Positions 50,440 through 62,400 of a stretch of DNA of 64,000 bases are shown piece after piece. The DNA comes from Splendidivirga corallicola (GTDB lineage Bacteria; Bacteroidota; Bacteroidia; Cytophagales; Cyclobacteriaceae), in assembly GCA_030442035.1 (NCBI GenBank), contig JAUJEA010000004.1, positions 558,001 through 622,000 on the forward strand, in the 5' to 3' direction. The translations under genes and the position numbers were made by a program. Below the pieces are notes generated by a model. It saw nothing but the letters and a program-made list of their open reading frames with translations, did no database searches and had not been told where the DNA came from. Position 1 is the stretch's first letter, and each line of letters begins with the position of its first letter.

Positions 50440-53400
50440 CTAATCATTCACTAATTCTAAGTAACCGGATGTGGGTTTTGAACCGTCTTTTTTATCAATC
50501 ACATAGAAGTAAGTTCCACTTGGCAAATTGGTGCCAATCAAATTCACTCCTCGGTTGGCATAACCATCAAATAAGATGTCATTGTTGTTATAGCCATCAG
50601 CTTCGTAAACAAGCGTTCCTGCTCGGTTAAATATTTTTACAGAATTATTAGGGAAAGATTCGATACAGCTGACCTCAAAGAAGTCGTTCAGGTTATCACC
50701 ATTTCTTGATATACCATTGAATACTTTTATTTCAGGTGGTATGGTGGCAGTTTTGGTCGTGGTACAACCCAGGACACTGGTAATGGTTACTTCATAATCA
50801 CCGGCAGGATAATCTATTAGATTCGGTCCGTATACGATACCATTAGGAGTTTGCCATGCGATACCTTCAATATCAATTTCTTCATTGAGGAATATCTTGG
50901 CAAAACCATTGTCCTCATCGCAATTTGAAGGACCGATCTCAAAGTAGAAATCAGGATATTGCAGATCTTCGATTATTTCAGCAGTAGTGCCCGCAGAAAC
51001 ACAACCAGTTTGTCGGGAAGTAGCAGTCACCGTGTAGAACCCTACATCCAAACCACTATAAATTTCTCCTGTGTAAACCGGAGCTCCACTTACTGATTGT
51101 CCTGTGTACCAATCAAATATGTAGTCTTGTGTGTTGCCATTTACGGAAACAGATAACGACCCATTAGGTGCTTCACAACTTGTCATGTGCGATAGGATCT
51201 CGATTTCCGGAGAATCCACAACAGGGAGATCTTCAGTAATTGTAATGTTTTCGGTAGTTGAACAACCGGATACAATATCTGTGACTAATACAGTATAAGT
51301 GGTTGCTTGTAAATTACCCGTCTGGTTTCCTGTGAAAAATGGTGTGCCACTTACAGTACTTCCAAGATACCATTCGAATGTATATCCAATAACAGATCCA
51401 TTTACAGTGGCCGAAGCTACACCGTTTGGCCTGTTTGGATCACAATTGGTAAGAGGAGCTTCCTCAACCACTTGTACATTAGGGAAGATGCGAGCGTCAA
51501 TGAGTGTAACAGTCATTGGTGCTGAAGAACAGCTTGGATCATCAATATCCACTGCAACTACCGTATATTCCCCTATATCCAGACCATTAACACTGCTTCC
51601 TACAAAATCCGGAGCCGGTTTAACTTGATTACCGATATACCAATTGTATGTGTATCTGCTACTGGTTCCGCTAATAACTGTTGCAAAAAGACTACCATCA
51701 GGGGCAATACAACTAGTTCGCGCAGAGGCCGAAGCACTAAGAACAACAGGCAACACTTCGGTTTGTAAAGTATAAGTATCTATTGAAATACAACCCGTAG
51801 CATTGTTAATCACCTCGACAGTATAATCTCCGGCAGTCAATCCACTAATAGTTGGATTGTTGCCAGGAATTGGTGTTCCTGTTACCACACTGTTTCCCTG
51901 ATACCAGTTAAATGTATAATCTGTTGTATTGACACTTCCGTCAGCTGTTACAGACAATTCTCCGGAGATATTTGGTTGTCCGCATTGCGTTGGATTGGTG
52001 AACGAAGTCAAAGTGATGACCGGTAGATTGGTGACATCCAGTATTTCGATTTCCACCTGCGATGACATACAACCGGTAGTATTATCTGTAACCTGTACAT
52101 AATAGGTGCCCGCAGCCAGTCCTGTATACATATTCGGTACAGGAGGGGCTGGCAACGCTGCCAATGAGGCATCAAACCAAAGGAATGTAAACCCACCAAC
52201 TGCCTGTTGTGCTCCATTTACTTCCACAAAGTTAACCGCAATGGATCCGTTAAATGGAGCACAGTCACTTTGATCCGTAACAGAAATATCTGCTCTATTT
52301 AGATTTACCATGTCAGGAGTATCTTGTACTTCCATTGTGGCTATACTGAAACAATTGTTGTTAGGATTGGTATTGTCGGTTACTCTTACGGTATAATATC
52401 CAGGCTCAAGATCCTGAGCGATTTGCCCGTCAGCACCAGCCACCTGTCCTAATGGCAGAGGTACTGTAGTACTGTTCTGTCCAATGAACCATTCGAAAGT
52501 GTATCCTGCAGTTACACCCGGCACACCACCTTCTGTAACTGAAGCTGATAGCTGTCCATCAGGAGTAAAGGAGACAATATCACATACTGTATTCGATGCA
52601 TTTTCAACCATCACAACAACCGGAGGTTCAGACACATCCATGATCTCAAATTGTACCTGAGGAGTCATACATCCTGAGGCATTATCAGTAGCTTGCACAT
52701 AATATATTCCATCTGCTAATCCATTATAAATATTAGCAACCGGAGGAGCAGGTAAGGCAGCAAAGGTAGCATCAAACCACTGGAAGCTAAACCCTGCCGG
52801 TGCTCTTTGAATGCCATTCACCGTTACAAAGTTCACAATGGCTGAACCATTATCGGGTGAACAATCATTTTTATCAGTTAAAGTTATATCAGCGCTTGCA
52901 ATAATTACGATATCCGGGATGTCTCTTACTTCGAAAGTAGAGATGGTAACACAATTGTTATTAGGATTGGTATTATCAGTTACTCTTACAGTATAATATC
53001 CTGGCGCAAGGTCCTGAGCGATCTGTCCGTCCGCACCGGCTACTTGTCCTACCGGTAAAGGCACGGTAGTGCTGTTTTGTCCGATGAACCACTCGAAGGT
53101 ATATCCTGCGGTGATACCAGGTACAGCACCTTCTGTGACAGAAGCAGAGAGTTGTCCGTTCGGTGTATAAGTAACAATATCACAAATGGTATTGGGTGCA
53201 TCTTCTACCATCACAACAACCGGTGGTTCTGACACATCCATGATCTCAAATTGCACTTGAGGTGATATACAACCTGATACGTTATCAGTGGCCTGTACAT
53301 AATACGTTCCATCAGCCAGACCATTATAAATGTTAGCAACGGGAGGAGCAGGTAAGGCAGCAAAAGTAGCATCAAACCACTGGAAGCTAAACCCTGCCGG

Positions 53401-56400
53401 TGCTCTTTGAATGCCATTCACTGTTACAAAGTTCACAATGGCTGAGCCGTTATCGGGTGAACAATCATTTTTATCAGTCAAAGTAATATCAGCACTGGCA
53501 ATGCTTATCACATCAATATCCCTTACTTCGAAAGTAGAGATGGTAACACAATTATTGTTAGGATTGGTATTATCCGTTACCCTTACAGTATAATATCCAG
53601 GTGCAAGGTCCTGAGCGATCTGTCCGTCCGCACCAGCTACTTGTCCTACCGGTAAAGGCACGGTAGTGCTGTTTTGTCCGATGAACCACTCGAAGGTATA
53701 TCCTGCGGTGAAACCAGGCACACCACCTTCTGTGACAGAAGCAGAGAGTTGTCCGTTCGGTGTGTAAGTAACAATATCACAAATGGTATTCGGAGCATCT
53801 TCTACCATGACCACTAATGGAGGTTCTGATACATCCAATACTTCAAAAGGTACTAAGGAAGTCTGACAACCAGATGTAGTGCTTGTAGCTCTGACAAAGT
53901 AGTTACCGGCAGCCAGCGCTACGGCAGGGGAGTCTCCGGCACCTGCACCTGCTACCAGCGTCACTGCATCACTCTGGAACCACTCGAAGCTGAATCCAGC
54001 CGTACCACCGGTGGCCACACTGTTTACAATGACATCAGTGACCAGGGCATCTCCATTGGCAGGACTACAATCATTTTGATTGGTAATGGTAATGTCTGCA
54101 TTGGCTATGCTTATCACATCGGGGATGTCCCTTACTTCGAAAGTAGAGATGGTAACACAATTATTGTTAGGATTGGTATTATCCGTTACCCTTACAGTAT
54201 AATATCCAGGCGCAAGGTCCTGAGCGATCTGTCCGTCTGCACCGGCTACTTGTCCTACCGGCAATGGCACGGTAGTGCTGTTTTGTCCGATGAACCACTC
54301 GAAGGTATATCCAGCGGTGAAACCCGGCACACCACCTTCTGTGACAGAAGCAGAGAGTTGTCCGTTCGGTGTGTAAGTAACAATATCACAAATGGTATTC
54401 GGAGCATCTTCTACCATGACCACTAATGGAGGTTCTGATACATCCAATACTTCAAAAGGTACTAAGGAAGTCTGACAACCAGATGTAGTGCTTGTAGCTC
54501 TGACAAAGTAGTTCCCGGCAGCCAGCGCTACGGCAGGGGAGTCTCCGGCACCTGCACCTGCTACCAGGGTCACTGCATCACTCTGGAACCACTCGAAGCT
54601 GAATCCAGCGGTACCACCGGTGGCCACACTGTTTACAATGACATCAGTGACCAGGGCATCTCCATTGGCAGGGCTACAATCATTTTGATTGGTAATGGTA
54701 ATGTCTGCACTGGCTATGCTTATCACATCAGGGATATCCCTTACTTCGAAAGTAGAGATGGTAACACAATTATTGTTAGGATTGGTATTATCAGTTACCC
54801 TTACAGTATAATATCCAGGCGCAAGGTCCTGAGCGATCTGTCCGTCCGCACCGGCCACTTGCCCTACCGGCAAAGGCACGGTAGTGCTGTTTTGTCCGAT
54901 GAACCACTCGAAGGTATATCCAGCGGTGATACCAGGCACACCACCTTCTGTGACAGAAGCAGAGAGTTGTCCGTTCGGTGTATAAGTAACAATATCACAA
55001 ACAGTATTCGGAGCATCTTCTACCATGACCACTAATGGAGGTTCTGATACATCCAATACTTCGAAAGGTACTAAGGAAGTCTGACAACCAGATGTAGTGC
55101 TTGTAGCTCTGACAAAGTAGTTACCGGCAGCCAGCGCTACGGCAGGGGAGTCTCCGGCACCTGCACCTGCTACCAGGGTCACTGCATCACTCTGGAACCA
55201 CTCGAAGCTGAATCCAGCGGTACCACCGGTGGCCACACTGTTTACAATGACATCAGTGACCAGGGCATCTCCATTGGCAGGACTACAATCATTTTGATTG
55301 GTAATGGTAATGTCTGCATTGGCTATGCTTATCACATCGGGGATGTCCCTTACTTCGAAAGTAGAAATAGTTATACATCCCAGATTTGGTGTAGTATTAT
55401 CCGTTACTCTTACAGTATAATACCCGGGAGCAAGGTCCTGAGCGATCTGTCCATCTGCACCGGCTACTTGTCCTACCGGCAAAGGCACGGTAGTGCTGTT
55501 TTGTCCGATGAACCACTCGAAGGTATATCCAGCGGTGAAACCCGGCACACCACCTTCTGTGACAGAAGCAGAGAGTTGCCCGTTCGGTGTATAAGTAACA
55601 ATATCACAAACAGTATTCGGTGCATCTTCTACCATCACTACCAATGGAGGCGCTGAAGTATTTTGAACTTCGAATGAAACAAGACTCGTTTGACAGTTAG
55701 CGGTAGTATTTGTGGCCTGCACAAAGTAAGTTCCTGAAGCTAAAGCCACAGCGGGGGAAGCAGTGTTACCAGCACCGACTATAAGGGTGACTCCATCACT
55801 TTCATACCAATCAAAAGTATATCCTGCAGTTCCGCCAATGGCAGCACCATCTACATAAATATCGGTTACAATAGCATCTCCATTGACAGGACTACAATCA
55901 TCTTGATTGGTTATGCTGATATCCGGCGGAATTATATTGATGATATATGGATCATCATTGATGTAGAAGGTAGCAACTGTTGAACAGGTACTAGTAGTAT
56001 TGGTAACTTCTACCGTGTAGAAACCTCCAACCAAATCAGTGGCTGTATGACCAGCAACAGTTTGGGCGGCAGGTAGCACGGGATCTGTTGTCAATTGACC
56101 TTGATGCCAAACGTAAGAATAACCTGCTCCCGGCGTAGGAACGCCATCAATATTCAGCTCAATAGAACCATTGCCATTGGCAGCCCCTGCACAATGTTTA
56201 TTATCACTTAAAGAATGATCTATAACAACAGGGGGTGTGGAAATATCATTAATTGTAACGAACGTAGGAGATGCCCCGCAATTGTTGAGCAAAACATTCG
56301 TTTCAACAGCCTGTACTGTATATTCTCCGGGTTCAAGTCCTGTGATTACAGTGGATGGATTTGTTCCGGGAACTGATATTAGCGGAGATGTCGCAGCCCC

Positions 56401-59400
56401 TTGAAGATAAATATCCAATCTATACCAGGTCTGATCTGCACCTAAGCCCAACGCACCGGGGGAAGGTTGGATGGTAATATCCATTTCACCATTTGGTACA
56501 GTACAATGATCTACATCTGTGGCGGTTATATTAAGGAAAGTATGCTCATCCAGGAATGGTAAGCTAATGGATAGTGAGTCCTGACAACCAGTATCATTAT
56601 CAGAAACAATTACCGTATATCTTCCACTTAACAATCCTGTTGCATTGCTTGTTGCAACTGCCGGAACCAAAGGACTCATGCCCATATTCTTGTCTCCACT
56701 GTACCATACATAACTGAAACCGCCTACATTACCGGGAGATGATGCATTTACATATAATTCTCCAGTACCAGCATTACAATCTGCCGGTGTAACACGACTG
56801 GTAATATCTTCTGCAACAGTCACTACTGTGCTTGGGTCTTTAATGACAGTCACAGTTTGTGGTGCAGTGATCCCACAACCTAATACATTGTTAAAGGCAG
56901 TTACCGTATATGTTCCAGGCGTTAGATTACTTAAGACATTACTCGTTTCAGCATAGTCAGGTATCGGTTTGATGGAACTACCGTCATACCAAGAAAAAGT
57001 ATAATCAGTTGCAGCGCCGATACTAACACTTACGCTAACACTTCCATCATCCGGAGAGCAATTCATAATATTGTTTGGTGTAGCGGTGATTGTCGGTAAT
57101 ACAATATTGTTATCGATGGTTACTTCTCCGGTACTGCTACAACCCGTAGTATTATCTATCACCTCCACCGTATAAATGCCGATGGCAAGGTTCCCGACAT
57201 TCGGAGAAGGAGAACCTGCTACCTCGTTGGCAGGTATTGTATTTTGTCCGGCATATACATGAAAAGTATATCCTGCGGTTGCGCCTCCCACATTTGCTGA
57301 AATGGTACCATTAGATAACAATGGATCACAAGCTGTATTGTCAGTTTTACCCGTAGTAAGAACAGGATTTACAGTGATGTCATTGACAGTCACAACAGCC
57401 GGATTTGAGGCGCAGCTTGTGCTGTTATCAACAGCAACGACCGTATAATCGCCCGCAGCCAAATTAATATAAGTTGGACCTGTGAAGTCCGGATTATTAA
57501 TATCCGGAGTTCCTATGTTGCCATCGAACCAATAGAAGGTATATCCAGTAGTTGTTCCCCCTACAGTAGCATTTACCTGACCATTTGGATTAACACAGAA
57601 AGATTGAGGTTGTAGCATTGTAGGCACTGCCACGGGATATGTAAAGTTGTTATTCAACGTTACTTCTGCAGTGTTTTCACAGGCAGTAGCATCATTTACC
57701 GCTCTCACTGTATATGTTCCGGCCGCCAAATTATTGGCGGTAGCCGTATTGCTTACAACAGCACCACCTGTACCTTGTCCCTGGAACCATGTAAACGTGT
57801 ACCCAACGGTTGTACCGCCTACGTTGGCAGTAAGCTGACCATTTGGATTCAAAGGATCACAAGAAGTTTGATCATTCAGGGTTACTGTAGTGATAGTCGG
57901 ATTAACCGTGTTGTCCAATATTTCAATCACAGCAGGGTTAGATGGACAGGAAGTATTGTTATCTACTGCAACGACCGTGTAAAAACCATCTCCCAATCCT
58001 GTGTAGGTCACCCCTGTAAAATCAGGATTGTTAAGATCCGGTGTTCCAATGTTTCCATCAAACCAAAGGAAGGTATAACCAGCAGTTACACCGCCAACGG
58101 CAGCACTGACTTGACCATTATAATTAGCCGGATCGCATATGGTTAAATGATTGTCAACTGCAGGCGTAGCAACAGGGTAAGTAAAGTTATTATTCAATGT
58201 CACTTCAGCAGTACTTTCACAAGCAGTAAGATCATTTACAGCCCTGACTGTATATACTCCTGCAGCCAGATTATTGGCAGTAGCCGTATTGCTTACGACA
58301 GCACCACTAGTACCTTGCCCCTGGAACCAGGTAAATGTGTACCCTACAGTTGTACCTCCAACATTGGCAGAAAGTTGCCCATTTGGATTCAGAGGATCAC
58401 AAGAGGTCTGATCATTCAGTGTTACAGTAGTGATGGTAGGATTTATGGTATTGTCCAGTATTTCGATGACAGCAGGATTAGACGGACAAGAAGTATTGTT
58501 GTCTACGGCCACTACCGTGTAGAACCCATCTCCAAGACCGCTATAAGTGATTCCGGTAAAATCAGGATTATTCAGATCAGGTGTTCCCACATTACCATCA
58601 AACCACAAGAAAGTATAACCGGCAGTCACACCACCAACGGCAGCACTAACCTGTCCGTTATAATTAGCCGGATCACATATGGTTGAATGATTATCGACTG
58701 CAGGCGTGGCAACGGGATAAGTAAAGTTATTGTTCAGCGTCACTTCAGCTGTGCTCTCACAGGCAGTAACATCATCTACTGCTCTAACAGTATATACCCC
58801 GGCAGCAAGTCCATTAGCGATAGGTGTGTTACTTACCACAGCGCCTCCTGTACCTTGTCCTTGAAACCAGGTAAATGTATAACCGGCGGTTACACCACCT
58901 ACATTGGCGGAAAGTTGCCCGTTTGGTGTCAAAGGATCACAAGAGGTCTGATCATTGTCCACAACGGTTGTAATAACAGGGTTTACAGTATTATCCAGTA
59001 TTTCAATGGCAGCAGGATTGGATGGACAAGAGGTATTGTTATCCACAGCTACCACGGTATAGAACCCATCTCCAAGACCACTATAAGTAATACCGGTAAA
59101 ATCAGGATTGTTCAAATCCGGCGTTCCCACATTACCATCAAACCACAAGAAAGTATATCCTGCGGTCACACCACCGACGGCGGCGCTGACCTGACCATTG
59201 TAGTTAGCCGGATCGCATATCGTTAAGTGGTTATCAACTGCTGGTGTGGCAACCGGATAAGTAAAGTTATTGTTCAGCGTCACTTCAGCGGTATTCTCAC
59301 AAGCGGTAAGATCATCTACTGCTCTAACAGTATACACTCCTGCGGCCAGATTATTGGCAGTAGGTGTATTGCTTACCACGGCGCCTCCTGTACCTTGTCC

Positions 59401-62400
59401 CTGGAACCAAGTGAATGTATAACCTGCAGTTACACCACCTACATTGGCTGAAAGTTGCCCGTTTGGTGTCAGAGGATCACAAGAGGTTTGATCACTGTCC
59501 ACAACGGTTGTAATAACAGGGTTTACCGTATTATCCAGTATTTCAATGGCAGCAGGGTTAGATGGACAAGAGGTATTGTTATCCACAGCTACCACGGTAT
59601 AGAACCCATCTCCAAGACCACTATAAGTAATACCGGTAAAATCAGGATTGTTCAAATCCGGCGTTCCCACATTACCATCAAACCACAAGAAAGTATATCC
59701 TGCGGTCACACCACCGACGGCGGCGCTGACCTGACCATTGTAGTTAGCCGGATCGCATATCGTTAAGTGGTTATCAACTGCTGGTGTGGCGACGGGATAA
59801 GTAAAGTTATTGTTCAGTGTCACTTCAGCGGTATTCTCACAAGCGGTAAGATCATCTACTGCTCTAACAGTATACACTCCTGCGGCCAGATTATTGGCAG
59901 TAGGTGTATTGCTTACCACGGCGCCTCCTGTACCTTGTCCCTGGAACCAAGTGAATGTATAACCGGCGGTTACACCGCCCACATTGGCGGAAAGTTGCCC
60001 GTTTGGTGCCAAAGGATCACAAGAAGTTTGATCATTGTCGGTAACAGTTGTAATAACAGGGTTTACGGTGTTATCAAGTATCTCAATCGCAGCAGGATTG
60101 GATGGACAAGAAGTATTATTATCCACAGCTACGACTGTGTAGAATCCATCCCCTAATCCTGTATAGGTCACCCCTGTAAAATCGGGATTATTAAGATCAG
60201 GCGTTCCCACATTACCATCAAACCACAAGAAAGTATATCCTGCGGTCACACCACCGACGGCGGCGCTGACCTGACCATTGTAGTTAGCCGGATCGCATAT
60301 CGTTAAGTGATTATCAACTGCTGGTGTGGCAACCGGATAAGTGAAGTTATTATTCAATGTCACTTCAGCGGTACTTTCACAAGCAGTAAGATCATTTACG
60401 GCCCTGACCGTATATACTCCTGCAGCCAGATTATTAGCGGTCGCGGTGTTGCTTACCACAGCACCACCTGTACCTTGTCCCTGGAACCAGGTAAACGTAT
60501 ACCCAATAGTAGTACCACCCACATTGGCGGAAAGTTGCCCGTTTGGTGCTAAAGGATCACAAGAGGTCTGGTCATTGTCTGTAACAGTTGTAATAGCAGG
60601 GTTTACTGTGTTGTCCAGTATTTCAATAGCAGCAGGATTGGATGGACAAGAAGTGTTGTTATCTACGGCTACAACCGTATAGAAGCCATCTCCCAATCCG
60701 GTATAGGTTGCCCCGGTAAAATCAGGATTATTGAGATCTGGTGTTCCGATGTTTCCATCAAACCATAAGAAAGTATAACCCGCAGTTACACCGCCAACAG
60801 CAGCACTGACCTGGCCATCATAATTAGCCGGATCACATATCGTTAGGTGATTGTCCACCACAGGAGCAGCCACAGGATAAGTGAAGTTGTTAACTACTGT
60901 CGCCTCCAGTGTGTTTTCACAACCTGTTGCGTCATTCACAGCTCTTACAGTATATACTCCCGCTGCTAGATTAGAAGCGGATGCGGTGTTACTGATGACA
61001 GCGCCACCCGTACCTTGTCCCTGGAACCAGGTAAACGTATACCCTACAGTTGTGCCCCCAATATTGGCAGAAAGTTCGCCATTTGGATTCAAAGGATCAC
61101 AAGAAGTCTGACTCGTATTAACCACGCTGATGGTTGGTGTTACGGTATTATCTAATACTTCAATGGACACCGGAGTCGAGGGGCAGGCAGTGGTATTATC
61201 TACAGCTACTACGGTATAGAAACCATCTCCCAATCCTGTATAGGTCACTCCGGTAAAATCAGGATTATTAAGGTCCGGAGTTCCAATGTTTCCGTCAAAC
61301 CATAAAAAGGTGTATCCGGCAGTCGTTCCACCAACATTTGCACTTACCTGACCATTAAAGCCAGCAGGGTTACAAATTGTTAAATGGTTATCAATACTGG
61401 TGGAAACAGTAGGGTAAGTAAAGTTGTTGTTTAGCGTAATTTCAGAGGTATTCTCACAACCTGTAGCATCATTAACAGCTCTCACGGTATAAATTCCTGC
61501 GGCTAAATTGGAAGCAGTTGCCGTATTGCTGATGACGGCACCTCCCGTACCTTGTCCCTGGAACCAGGTGAATGTAAATCCAGCCGTACCCCCTCCAACA
61601 TCTGCTGAGAGTTGTCCATTAGGATTTAACGGATCACAAGAGGTTTGATCAGTATTAGCCACATTAATAGTAGGAGCCACTGTATTGTTTAACACTTCTA
61701 CCACTGCAGGTGTTGAGGGGCAAGAAGTACTGCTTGTCACTGCTACTACGGTATATTCTCCTGCAGTCAATCCTGTATAAACTGCACCAGTGAAATCGGG
61801 ATTATTAAGATCAGGTGTTCCAACATTACCGTCAAACCATAGGAATGAATATCCGGCTGTTGTTCCTCCCACATTCGCACTCACCTGACCATTGCTGCTT
61901 CCCGGGGAACAAATACTTAAATGTATATCAACATTTGCGGTTACTGTTGGATAGGTAAAATTATCATTCAGCGTAATTTCTTCAGTATCCGAACAACCTG
62001 TTACATTATCGACCGCCTCAACAGTATATGTCCCGGCACTAAGTCCTGTAGCCGTAGCCGCATTGCCGACCACAGCACCACCAGTTCCTTGTCCCTGATA
62101 CCAGGTAAACGTGAATCCTGCTGTCGCGCCTCCAACATCTGCAGATAACTGCCCATTTGGACTTGCAGGATCACAGGAAGTCTGATCAGCTAAAATGCTC
62201 GCATTTACAACAGGATCGGGAATTTGGCTTATTGTAACGATTACGGGTGTTGAACTACAACCGCTTGAATTTCTTGTGGCCACTACGGTATAGTCTCCAA
62301 CCGGTAAACCGGTTTGATCGGCTCCTGTATAATCAGCAGTTGGTTTAACACTATTTCCTATATACCATTCAAAGGTGAAACCACCCGTTGATCCTCCTAC

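Noticed and set aside
54076-55656. Plus-strand ORFs of about 116 codons spaced 609 bp apart
   Set aside because: Mirror images of the 609-bp adhesin repeats; no start signals and no independent coding character.
58147-59226. Long plus-strand ORFs of 179 codons opposite the adhesin, repeated every 540 bp
   Set aside because: They repeat exactly with the adhesin units and have no family pattern. They exist because the adhesin codon choice leaves the opposite strand open.
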